From contig NC_135120.1 in NCBI RefSeq assembly GCF_050908995.1, positions 9,809,433 to 9,873,432 of the forward strand: DNA of 64,000 bases. The letters run 5' to 3'. Position numbers and translations under genes: made by a program. Numbering within the stretch: position 1 is the first letter of the stretch; each line of letters opens with the position of its first letter. The notes below the pieces were generated by a model. The model ran no database searches. It was not told the DNA's origin and was given only the letters and a program-made list of their open reading frames with translations. This DNA comes from Andrena cerasifolii. Its lineage: Eukaryota; Arthropoda; Insecta; Hymenoptera; Andrenidae. Shown piece by piece: positions 35,682-46,327 of this stretch.

Positions 35682-35890
35682 CTGGAGCTGCCGAGCCACC
35701 TGGATCCACTGAACTTCCTGGGGACCTGGTCAGGGGTTCAACCCTGGTTCTTCCTCCCCCTCCCCCCTGGAGCTGCCGAGCCACCTGGATCCACTGGACT
35801 TCCTGGGGACCTGGTTCTTCCTCCCCCTCCCCCCGGAGCTGCTGAACTTGCTGGGGACCTGGTCAGGATTTCAACCGTGGTTCTTCCGCC
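35682..35890 (+). repeat. GC-rich imperfect tandem repeat (3 units)
   Basis: Units start at 35682, 35767 and 35833 with CTGGAGCTGC or CCGGAGCTGC and share TTCCTGGGGACCTGG and GGTTCTTCCTCCCCCTCCCC. They are about 85, 66 and 58 bp; the second lacks TCAGGGGTTCAACC. Codon-like order is not kept across units. Confidence 0.7.
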
Positions 35891-36105
35891 AGCCTCTCGC
35901 CCCTCTGGCCTGGGTTCGTTTATTCGCTTGGTGCTGATGAAATTTTGGGGTTCGGTAAGTCATTTAAAATTTTATTGTTTTGCGAATGTCAAATATGATT
36001 TCTTCGGTCGTTTTCCATCATCTGTCCTATTTCCATGCATACTTTCGAGAATTTTGCGCGAGTCGTTCTATTTTGTGTATTTCTTCGATGGGTTTGCAGG
36101 ATTTA

Positions 36106-36626
36106 TTTTATTTGATGCATTTCTTCGATGGGTTTAAATGATTTATTTCATTTTCGTGAATTTCTTCGATGGTTTTCTCTGATTCATTTCATCTCGTCGA
36201 TGTCTTCGATGGTTTTCCCTGATTCATTTCATGTCTTCGATGGTTTTTCCTGATTTATTTCATCTCGTCGATGTCTTCGATGGTTTTCTCTGATTCATTT
36301 CATCTCGTCGATGTCTTCGATGGTTTTCCCTGATTCATTTCATGTCTTCGATGGTTTTTCCTGATTTATTTCATCTCGTCGATGTCTTCGATGGTTTTCT
36401 CTGATTCATTTCATCTCGTCGATGTCTTCGATGGTTTTCCCTGATTCATTTCATGTCTTCGATGGTTTTTCCTGATTTATTTCATCTCGTCGATGTCTTC
36501 GATGGTTTTCTCTGATTCATTTCATCTCGTCGATGTCTTCGATGGTTTTCCCTGATTCATATCATCTCGTCGATGTCTTCGATGGTTTTCCCTGATTCAT
36601 TTCATCTCGTCTATGTCTTCGATAGT
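36106..36626 (+). repeat. Higher-order minisatellite, 111-bp period
   Basis: Basic units carry TGTCTTCGATGGTTTT and TGATTCATTTCAT. Two 40-bp units (with CTCGTCGA) and one 31-bp unit (without it) form a 111-bp block; the 31-bp unit recurs at 36231, 36342 and 36453. Older diverged units flank the block on both sides. Confidence 0.85.
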
Positions 36627-36907
36627 TTTTTGTGACTTCTGTCACTCTGTCATGCATCTCATCGATGGGTCTACATTCTCTCCTCTTTCCTTCAAGTACT
36701 TATCTCTGCGGTGGTTTTGCATGCTCGTGCGTGCTCTGCTGTTGGTCGAAATTATCTCGATCGTCTCCAATTCAATAAGCTTTTCCTTAATTTCTTTCCA
36801 GGCCGACCACACCGTTACTAACATATAGTAGTTGATTGTTTCAGCTTTTCAGGTTCACCGTTACTCGGGGAATGGAATTAATAACACGATATATTTAAAA
36901 AGAAACT

Positions 36908-37080
36908 AGTGAAAAGTGATAGTGAAAAGTGATAGTGAAAAGTGATAGTGAAAAGTGATAGTGAAAAGTGATAGTGAAAAGTGATAGTGAAAAGTGATAG
37001 TGAAAAGTGATAGTGAAAAGTGATAGTGAAAAGTGATAGTGAAAAGTGATAGTGAAAAGTGATCGTGCAAAGTGACAGTG
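36908..37080 (+). repeat. 13-bp tandem array
   Basis: About 13 copies of AGTGAAAAGTGAT, the last ones diverged (GATCGTGCAAAGTGACAGTG). The array is near-homogeneous, so it is young or kept uniform. It is open in a reverse frame only because 13 bp repeats avoid stops. Confidence 0.9.
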
Positions 37081-37466
37081 AAAGAAGACATCTAAGGAAG
37101 CCTAGGCTAATTTATTATAGTATGAAGTATTTAAGGTCCCATGTAAAATTGCCAAGCAGTCACTAAATCATTAACTTTGTTGTTCGTTTATTGGCTCCTC
37201 ATCTGTGATGAGGAGGTTACCGCTGCTTCCGTTTGCGGAAGCAAGTGACTGAGCATGGAATCATCGGTATGGGTGGATCAGTTTCATCCCTTGGTGTTCT
37301 TGTCCAAAGGGAAAAGTTTCGGGCGTAGGGGGTGCACCTTTTGGTACACTGCCTGCGTAAGTCACCCGGTTCGATTACCCAATCTCCGTGTTGGACGGCT
37401 TGAGTCAGGTCAAGTGTTTGCTCCTGACGAGTCGCATCGGAGCAACAGGAATCGTCTGGGAGGCTT

Positions 37467-37892
37467 TGAAAAATTTTGAAAAAAATCAGAGGCATTTCTG
37501 TTATCGGGGCACATATTAGAGAATTGTTTCAGATTTTTAAATTGAAAAACCAAGCTGTGAAAAATAAAAAACTACAAAAAAATCGGTTTTTAATTTTTTT
37601 AACTGCGGCGCAACAAATTGAAAAATCTGAAAAAAAATTCAGGACAATAGTAACAATCATACGTACTTACAGTAAAAATATAATTATAGTGCCAAGCCTG
37701 CTTCGATACACAATCGGCATTTTTCAGCATTTTTTGTAGTTTTTTATTTTTCACAGCTTGGTTTTTCAATTTAAAAATCTGAAACAATTCTCTAATATGT
37801 GCCCCGATAACAGAAATGCCTCTGATTTTTTTCAAAATTTTTCATCCCCTAGTATAGGAGAAATTCGGCAAAAACCTGATTTCCTATTTTTG
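37467..37892. repeat. Palindromic element P, copy 1 (spacer inverted, left arm truncated)
   Basis: The left arm starts TGAAAAATTTTGAAAAAAAT and the right arm ends CCTGATTTCCTATTTTTGCC; both match copy 2 at 38390-39060. The roughly 157-base spacer is the reverse complement of the copy 2 spacer. The left arm lacks the outer ~100 bases present in copy 2, and the right arm stops at TTTTTGCC where the 170-bp tandem begins. Confidence 0.8.
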
Positions 37893-38352
37893 CCACCTCT
37901 TTCGACGGCATGTTCTCCTGTTACAAAGCCCAATTTTGTGCATTCTGAAAATTTTTGCCAGATTTTGGCCCAGCTATCAGGAGAACATGAAGCGAAAAGA
38001 GGTATTCTGAATTTCAGCTTCGAAGGCATCCTCGATTCTCTCTCCGAAGACGTTACTTAGTGCCACCTCTTTCGACATCATGTTCTCCTGTAACAAAGCC
38101 CAATTTTGTGCATTCTGAAAATTTTCGCCAGATTTTGGCCAATATATCAGGAGAACATGAAGTGGAAAGAGGTATACTAAATTTCAGCTTCGAAGGCATC
38201 CTCGATTCTCTCTCCGAAGACGTTACTTAGTGCCACCTCTTTCGACACCATGTTCTCCTGTTACAAAGCCCAATTTTGTGCATTCTGAAAATTTTCGCCA
38301 GATTTTGGCCAATATATCAGGAGAACATGAAGTGGAAAGAGGTATACTAAAG
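37891..38352 (+). repeat. 170-bp tandem (satellite-like), 2.7 units
   Basis: Units start at 37891, 38061 and 38231 with TGCCACCTCTTTCGACG/A, an exact 170-base period. Inside each are a direct ATGTTCTCCTG and its complement CAGGAGAACAT, so each unit can also fold. Units 2 and 3 are more alike than unit 1. A further partial unit (AATTTTCGCCAGATTTTGGC onward) lies at 39061-39150. Confidence 0.85.
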
Positions 38353-38389
38353 TGTATAGCCGGTTAAGATGGTCAAATGTGCCCTTGAA

Positions 38390-39060
38390 CCGAATTCGAC
38401 TCACGATGAATCATTCGAAAGCTTATTAAAAAAGAAACATTTGTGGCAATTTTCAACTTCGTATCTCCACCCGGAGGGTAGTAAAGGGCAAAAATAGGAA
38501 ATCAGGTTTTTGCCGAATTTCTCCTATACTAGGGGATGAAAAATTTTGAAAAAAATCAGAGGCATTTCTGTTATCGGGGCACATATTAGAGAATTGTTTC
38601 AGATTTTTAAATTGAAAAACCAAGCTGTGAAAAATAAAAAACTACAAAAAATGCTGAAAAATGCCGATTGTGTATCGAAGCAGGCTTGGTACTATAATTA
38701 TATTTTTACTGTAAGTACGTATGATTGTTACTATTGTCCTGAATTTTTTTCAGATTTTTCAATTTGTTGCGCCGCAGTTAAAAAAATTAAAAACCGATTT
38801 TTTCGTAGTTTTTTATTTTTCACAGCTTGGTTTTTCAATTTAAAAATCTGAAACAATTCTCTAATATGTGCCCTGATAACATAAATGCCTCTAATTTTTT
38901 TCAAAATTTTTCATCCCCTAGTATAGGAGAAATTCGGCAAAAACCTGATTTCCTATTTTTGCCCTTTACTACCCTCCGGGTGGAGATACGAAGTTGAAAA
39001 TTGCCACAAATGTTTCTTTTTTAATAAGCTTTCGAATGATTCATCGTGAGTCGAATTCGG
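38390..39060. repeat. Palindromic element P, copy 2 (full arms of 257 bp)
   Basis: Arms 38390-38646 and 38804-39060 are near-perfect reverse complements, starting CCGAATTCGACTCACGATGA and ending with its complement. The spacer 38647-38803 starts ATGCTGAAAAATGCCGATTG. The element interrupts the 170-bp tandem, which resumes at 39061. Open frames of 94-101 residues here are by-products of AT-rich palindromic sequence. Confidence 0.85.
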
Positions 39061-39150
39061 AATTTTCGCCAGATTTTGGCCAATATATCAGGAGAACATG
39101 AAGTGGAAAGAGGTATACTAAATTTCAGCTTCAAAGGCATCGCCTTAAAG
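39061..39150 (+). repeat. Partial 170-bp unit after element P
   Basis: Reads AATTTTCGCCAGATTTTGGC, CAATATATCAGGAGAACATG and TTTCAGCTTCAAAGGCATC, matching the middle and end of the 170-bp unit, then diverges. Confidence 0.7.
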
Positions 39151-39364
39151 TTGCAAATAAGAGGCGCAGGCCTTTCAAGAGGCGTTCGAAAATTCTGTGT
39201 CTCTTCGTTAAACAGTCACTGTCTCGAAACATCTGCGCCACTTCTCGCTGGCAGTCCTCCTGAGTAAGCGCCATCTCGTATCTACTACCTCAACTAAATT
39301 TGTCACGTGACTTGCTATGTATTATCGCCAATATGGCGGAACTCTGATTTGGGAATGTAGTCAC

Positions 39365-39671
39365 GATTTTTCGTTTTTCGTTCTTATATGAGCAGATTTT
39401 GGCCTGGGAGATGTCTCATTCGAAAGAAGAAGATTCAATGCGGAGCTCTGCTCACCGTTTGAGTCACAAAACTCTTTTAGTGACCTAAAAATACTTGGAT
39501 TCTGCGGGTATATTTTGTCGACTTTTGCTTTACTTTGGACACTGATATCATTACATATCAACACAATCTCGTTGAACCATGAGCCGAGCGCTCTGCATTG
39601 AACCTTCCTCTTTCGAATGAAACCTCGCCCAGCCCCAAATCTGCTCATATAAGGACGGAAATCGAAAAATC
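39365..39671. repeat. Inverted repeat with 77-bp arms
   Basis: Arms 39365-39441 and 39595-39671 share CTTATATGAGCAGATTT and CATTCGAAAGA in inverse order with about one change in seven. The spacer is unique. Probably a decayed non-autonomous element. Confidence 0.7.
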
Positions 39672-40271
39672 CCGAACCCATGTTTCGGGCCAGATTGTGT
39701 CGGTATACAGCGCGCTGCATTGCCCGTGTCTACCCCCTTAAGATGGAAGAATAAGTGCAAGTTGGAATATTTCAGCGAGATACTGGAACTGTTGAGTTTT
39801 TCACAATTTTTGAAGTCCTCTCTGCTTCAGCATTTTATTGAAATATACAAAGTTACAATTCCTTTGCGAGGTATTCCACGTTACATCATGAAAGCATGTC
39901 TTCCACAAATAATGTTGTTGTTTATATAAATTTGTATGTTAAATAAATTTGTTTTGCGTTAAATAAACCGCAATAGGACAGCAAGGTTAAAAGACGAATG
40001 TGATATCGTTTTATTTTCTTCCTCCGTTCTTTTCCGTTGAACGAAATATGTTCATAAGACGATTTTTAAATTGTTACTCTAACAGAAACATTTGTAAATC
40101 GCGGGCATTGACTCTCAAAACATAAACTAGTTTTACTCGTGCTTAATTCTAGTTCCTACCACGCGTAGCGTTACAATCTGTTTTGAGACTTCACCGGTAA
40201 CGTTGCATGCGACACTAAAATGGCAAGGGGGTCCTAGGACCCCCTAAACCGGCGACACAAGAATACATTGC

Positions 40272-40375
40272 TTGATAGGTCTATTCTATACCTCGTCTGT
40301 GGTCTATCTTATACCATATACCTCGTCTGTGGTGATAGGTCTATCCTACACCTCGTCTCTGGTACTAGCTAACAT
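40272..40375 (-). repeat. Three short tandem copies of the ACCTCGTCTGTGG motif
   Basis: TACCTCGTCTGTGG or close variants occur at about 40290, 40319 and 40348, joined by TGATAGGTCTATC. Related copies lie at 32842, 33088, 34193 and 35139. Confidence 0.65.
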
Positions 40376-41129
40376 CAGAGCGCTCGAAATAGTAACAGTC
40401 CTGGTTGCCAGGAGGCGCCCGTATCGCATGTCTATACCTCAAGAGATTCCATTGGCTGCAATAATGTAGTATAGTTATAGTTACTTTAGCATAAGAAAGT
40501 TAATACAAAGCTAGTATAAGTAAAGCCTGTACTAAGTGTACATTAAAGTGCTTCCTAGCTGAGGGACAAGTAGAGACAGGTGCATCTCTCCTTTGTACAC
40601 AACTATTTTTGTATTCTTTTATACTGCCAAAGATGTAAGGTCTGGGTTAGGCATTTGTATATGGCAAGCTGTAGCTTATGGACCAGAACTGGTCTAAAGC
40701 GGTATTTCAATAAAAGAAAAACCACAAGACATTTCAAGTGAAAATCATTGACACATCTTCCTATCAAGTAATACTTTAGTATTACATTAATAAAATTTCG
40801 ATGTGATGCAACCAAGATGCGGATTTAAATACAAACAGTCAATCGACGAATAAACTCATTTAAAGAACGAGCTTCCAATAGACTCGTAACTTCATGCCAG
40901 ACTCAAGCGAAACTTCCCCAACATACACAAACCAAAACACCGTTAGAAATATTTTTTAATGTTGTATTTTTGCCTATACAACATTAGAAATCTTAATACA
41001 ATACGTAAAGTCTCTACAGAGACTGTCATTCGCCAATCCTATGCATGCTCGTTGCTCAACGCAGCAACAAGTGTACCTAGGAAATGTGAATGAAAGTATG
41101 AAAAAAAAAAATATTCACAGTTACGTAAC

Positions 41130-42240
41130 AAGCTCCGACCACCGCGCGCCTGGTCTGCCATTGAAAGGACTCGGACCAAGCGTGATTCGCCAGGATCCCA
41201 TTAACGTCGGTTTTTCTGTTGAGCGGCGTGCGAGGGTCGGCGTCCCTTCTTCCCTCGTCAGGTGTGCGGGTGGTCGGTGGGCTCGGTGGGCGTCGTCGGG
41301 AGCGTCGACGTCGCGTCGCGGCGTCGGCACGTCATCATTGGACCGCGAGACACCGTCGAGTCAGTGTCGAACCCGCGGGCTTCGAATAATTTCACAGAAA
41401 TCGTAGCGCGATCGTGTTGCACGTGCCATCCCCGCGCTTTGCCTTCACTCCGCACTGCCACCCTCTAATTCCACTACCGCTCCACTCAAGCTCGCCCTTA
41501 GCATAATCTCGCTCCCGCCTTTTCAATTTAAACACCCCCTCCCGCGCAATATTGATACCTACTATACGATATTGAACATATCCCGATCTCTCGAGCTCTA
41601 AACTTCATGTATTACATACTCAAGTTGCAGCAAATAATTTAAACATGATCACCATCGCCGCAGTCACCGACTGCTTGCCTTGGAAGATTAGAGACGTCTC
41701 GAAGGCGGTTCGGTCCGTTTCGCGGGTTCGGCGATCCTCGCACAAGGGTGCGTGCTTTCTGGACCGAAAGTGACTTTATTCGTCGGTGACCCGTTCGAGA
41801 CGGGGTTATAGACCGCCGTTGGCGCGATTCGTATGGTAGAAAAATACGGTCGAAGGGATCGAGTGGGGGCGGTAGTTGAATTATTGACGACGAGTCGGAG
41901 GATCGAGTTGGTTGAGGAACCGGAAGGGCACTCGAGGGGCGAGTCACAGCCCGTGATGCGGGCGCGTCGGCAGTCGGCTGAATGGTGATCCGCGGCAACA
42001 TCGTCTTTCGTGACTGATCGATCAGACCGATAGAATTTGCTTGAATTGTTTAAGAACCGCGATGTTCGGCATGGTAACCGTTTCGAACAACGTGCATCGC
42101 GTCGATCGATGACAAAGTGTCGAATGTTCGCCGTGTGTGTGCATGAACGATGCGGAGATTTCAGTCGGTGTGCGGCTCTTTCGAGGAAAATGGACATTGA
42201 CGATGGTCGAGCAACCCACCGACAGAAAAGCACGGCAAAC
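41130..42240. other. CpG-rich stretch with open reverse frames, unassigned
   Basis: GC-rich sequence at 41130-41460 and 41640-42240, separated by AT-rich DNA. Reverse frames of 120 and 181 codons overlap at 41640-42230; the shorter one (from 42001) reads IQLPPPLDPFDRIFLPYES, which looks protein-like, but there are no clear splice sites, domain motifs or repeats. It could be a promoter, a decayed exon or a retroelement fragment. Confidence 0.25.
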
Positions 42241-43124
42241 TAGCCGATGGAGCACAGCTTGAAAAACTGCTTTTACGTAAGTATGTAAAGAAATTTTGTT
42301 TAAACAATAGTTCCAGCTAAACGTCACAAAAAACGAGGGGGTGGCATTCTTCCAACGATCAAAGTAGATTTATTTATTATAGTAATAGTTATGTTTTTAG
42401 AGAATTATTAATAAGTATTCTTGAGGTACGTTCCTTTTCGGTGAAAATGAATACCGATTTTGAGCGGTATATTTAAAAATATAGCCGACATATGGGAAGT
42501 CTAACGAAACTACTACAAACTTTCAAAGTCGAGGAGGTTTGATAGATTCAAGCAAAAACCAAATCGAGTGGAAGATTGTAAGGAATACTTCATGAAATTT
42601 TGCGGAGTTATTTTAAAATTTAGGCAAAAACAGCGTCTATTTTTTGTTGTTTTTTATGCTGCACGAGGTATTGAATTTAATTTTTAATGCAATTTTGTTA
42701 GCAGCTATTGTATCAGTAGTTGATGGTTCCTGCTCGTTCGGGTCAGTGGTAGCATTTTCGAGGGGCTGCAGGATGCTTTTAAGCAACAAATAACTTCGTC
42801 ATATATCTTTCTAATTTTCAGTGTGAAGAATTGTTTTTTCCTTGTACCCCTACTTCCTCTGCAAAAATGTCTGATTTTCCGTCCATATATATTACAACCC
42901 ATTAAGTGTAATGTTTTAATACATTGGCAGTAACACGATCTGGAGTATGAAAATAGATTAAACGGGGTAGTTTAAAGTAGATAATGCTTCCAGGTGAAAT
43001 GTACGTTCGAAGAATTTTAATAGAAGCTTGAAAGGAGAAGAATATCGCGTAGTTTCGTAGAAATATAGAGCACGCAAACTTCTTAGTCTACCTTCTATAG
43101 ATGGAACCCCTAAGGGCGAAATGA

Positions 43125-43320
43125 TACCGTAAATTGGGGGAACGTTGGCAGTTAATTAACATGCATTAACGGAGCAAAGAGACAACAATTTTATGCATTC
43201 TCACACTTGTAGTATAGATTGTAGTTAGAATAGGATACTTAAAGGAAACGTGAAAATGTTAATTCTTATATTATATAACAAAATGTTACAAAAGCCTGCC
43301 AATGTTCCCCAGTAACTAAA
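43125..43320. mobile_element. Small MITE-like inverted repeat element
   Basis: Left ACCGTAAATTGGGGGAACGT then TGGCAG mirrors right (reversed) TTTAGTTACTGGGGAACATT then GGCAG. The interior is AT-rich. Ends of this kind are common among insect MITEs; the superfamily is not assigned. Confidence 0.6.
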
Positions 43321-45317
43321 TACTTTTAAATCACCTATCACGATCTTTAATCTGATCTGTACCTTTCGTGTGAATTTCCTGCGAACACCATTCCGTATCC
43401 ACACTAGGAATTATCAAACAATTGTACAGAAGACTGAAAAGCAATAGCGTTGCACTTTCGAACAGTTACAAATACGAAGCACATATAACTGTTTCAAGAA
43501 CTTGACACTGGTAGTGGTTTGGTGTGTCGGTGTGTACTCCAAGTTTCTCCTCGTGAAAATAAATACCATTCTCGAAGTCGTTTTCTACATCTATTTAGCA
43601 TATTAGTAATTAGAGGGCAGTCCTTTGTACTGCCAGTACGTGTCAGCAAATAGCCTCTGAGTAGAAAGCGCAAGTGACATGTACATCTGTATGTACACAC
43701 GGGAATGGAACAACGCGTAATTCCAGGAGAAGAGTGCGCCTCTCGCGCAGACATCCTGCCACAGATCAGTAATAAGTTTCGATCGAACCCCGGCGTTCGT
43801 TTTTTATTTACCGTCAGCAGTGTGTATTTTAGTTACTCCCACCTCGGGGAGATACAAGACTTTGGGGCACGAAACTGACATTTATCCGATAAGAATAAGA
43901 AAGTAATCCCGATGTTATCGATAACACTATTATTACAATTCAAAGTAACGTAAATACGCATAATTGGAATAACATGTTGGGTAATAATGTTATCGAGGGG
44001 CTGATACTAGATCACTTCCCCTAAAAGAACTCATTTCTCCACGCATCTGTTTTTTTTTTGCACAGAAATTGTAAATGCACCCGAGAAGCAATACATTGTT
44101 TATGCGCATGCATCCACTTGTCATCAAGTAATAGGAGGAAATTGAATATCAGAATGGAATAATATCTTTACATTCCTGAATTTTCTCTAATTATACAGAA
44201 CCGCCACCGCGCATATATAAATGCATAAATCATCATAAATAATCGAGTGTGGTAGGTCGATGTCAGGGGGGGTTGGCATCACACGTGGGACATTAATATT
44301 GACGCGTTCACTCCTTTATTTCACCACCGTGGCGCGCAGAACTCCATCTCGTGTCTAAAAACAATTTGCCGGTTTTTGTAAATCCCATGGCAATATCCTA
44401 AGGCTATTCCAGGGCAGTGTTCCTGCACAACGATGTCGCTTCACGATCTCGCTCCATAGATTTTCAATTTACCAATATCCGACCGCGTGAAAGCTTCTAA
44501 CGTGGCAATCGCTGGAGCATCTTGATAGTGGCCTGGCAAATAAATGTAATTTAACAACGTCTGAATCCAAGCGTGTAATTTGATGGCATCTATTACCCGA
44601 GGACTACTGATGTCTCTATTTTGAACAATTTGATTGTTGACCTGCAGGTTACGCAGCTTGTGTAATACAATTTCCTCAGTTGCAAAGCACGTGTTTACCG
44701 TTGCATATCTATCGACACATTCTTGTGCCAGACCTACATTATCACGATGATTTTATAATAAATATTTCACCTTATTTGCCTGAAAAAAAAACTTCGTGGA
44801 AAGAGTAGCACAACACTTTCTGCTGAAAGCTATTCGCGATACAGTAAAAGTCGATAAGAGTAATTAACGAAATATCGCGTACATCCGTTCTTCAGTCGTA
44901 ATAAAAAGCCGACGTTGCTTTGCGCGTAAAAGGAGCTTGACGCCTGTCAATAATCTAGAAATTCCATGAACCCGAGCTTCTTTTTATCTTGTTCAGCTTA
45001 ATAACTGTAGCCTCGTGGCAGCTAGCTTATCATCAGTTATTTAGCATTCTCAGTTAAGTGGTCTGGAATTAGCATCGCGTAGCAGATACAAGAACGCAAT
45101 TATAACAAAGCCCCTATTTCCCTGTAATTGGTTGGTTGTTATAAATTAATTTCAGATTGATGGATACGAAAGGATAATGGCATTAATTGCATCGGCTCGT
45201 GTAAACAACAGACCATCGCGTAATACGAAATTGAAGTTGAATTGAAAAAAAAAAACGATTCCGTTTACCTGTATGAGGTACTTAACATAATTTTGTCCGC
45301 TCGTAAAGTAATTTTAA

Positions 45318-45597
45318 CCCTTAACTGGTATACTGTTTTTGGCAAACGAGACTGGTATACTGGGGTCGTGGCAGACCCCAAATAAAAAAGGACACGGAAA
45401 TTTGTAAAGTCGACACTAGAGCAACCACTATGAATATTTTCATCTTAGGTAATGTATAAAATAATAGAAGCGTAGAAAGTTAAGGTATTATTATAAAATT
45501 AATTAGAAATTCAGTTTACCAACTTAGGCAACTGAAAATTGTACATCGTACTTTGGGTGCTTGGGGTCACGAGCGACCCCAGGGTACCAGTTAAGGG
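45318..45597. mobile_element. Non-autonomous piggyBac-like element (280 bp)
   Basis: TTAA flanks both sides (45314-45317 and 45598-45601). Terminal repeats are CCCTTAACTGGTATACTG and CCCTTAACTGGTACCC. Subterminal GGGGTCGTGGCAGACCCC and GGGGTCACGAGCGACCCC form small hairpins. No open frame. This is the cleanest piggyBac-type insertion here. Confidence 0.85.
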
Positions 45598-46327
45598 TTA
45601 ACATATTCAGAAAATTCTCTGTCGGTTTTTACATGTCTCGAACGTTTGCATTTCGTGTTACCCTTCATCATCGATTCACATTTTTATAATCGATTCGCAT
45701 TTTTATATTTCCATCGGTCGTAATTCATCGAACGGATTATAAAATTATCGACATTACCTATGTTTGTCAGGAAGTTCACGTAGAGTGACTGGTTACTTAT
45801 CAGTGCATTATCGAGTATTGTTCTAGGCACAGACAGGCAGCGTCACCTTAATGCCAGAGTCTTACCACCCACGCAAATGGCCGCTGATTAGGGCGCGCGT
45901 AGAATGTCTGGGTCTAATCAAATAATTAGCAGCTTCTATTTCCGCACGGCTACCGTCGCGGTAAGCCACGGAGAATAACAGAATGCACATGCACTGTTTG
46001 TGATGCAGGGTGTTTCTACTCGTGAATGGATGCCACTGAATCGATTTTGAGATGTAGGTCCAGAATGCATCCTATGAATTCGCAAAGCATGTAGCACACA
46101 GCTAGCTGAGTGAAGTGCTTCATTTTTCATTCCTTCGTTCCGGATTTTGGATTCCCTTCATTTTGGATTCCCCACATTTTGCAGGATGTGATTGAAGAAA
46201 TGTGAAGTTGAAGCCAGCAACAGTGGCACTCGCAAGCTTCCTTTTCCGCGGTGCCCTCGACAGGATCGAAGGGCACCCGAAGACAATCATCGAGGAATCA
46301 TCAAGCATCGAAACCACGTCGTCGACG

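Larger units (their letters stand above)
33101..40260. repeat. Repeat complex bounded by inverted arms
   Basis: The left arm 33101-33463 and right arm 39866-40260 are homologous in inverse orientation: both contain ACGCTACGCGTGGTAGGAA (or complement) and a shared AACAAATTTATATAAACAAC region, with scattered substitutions and indels. Between them, in 6.4 kb, lie a hairpin, minisatellites, a satellite-like tandem and palindromic elements. This may be a degenerate large transposon with its terminal inverted repeats, or two independent copies of one repeat. No transposase was found. Confidence 0.55.
42241..46184. other. AT-rich non-coding, with two small transposons
   Basis: Apart from the elements at 43125 and 45318 no gene or RNA is visible. 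Confidence 0.5.

Noticed and set aside
36106..37080. CRISPR-like array
   Set aside because: Repeats are contiguous tandem units without unique spacers, and the DNA is eukaryotic.
36906..37091. Reverse frame with HYHFSLSLFTITF repeats
   Set aside because: Direct translation of the 13-bp array; not a protein.
37355..37395. B-box-like GGTTCGATTACCC
   Set aside because: No paired T-arm and no A-box upstream; chance match.
37476..38851. Several 78-101-codon frames with identical N-termini
   Set aside because: They arise from the repeated arms of palindromic element P.
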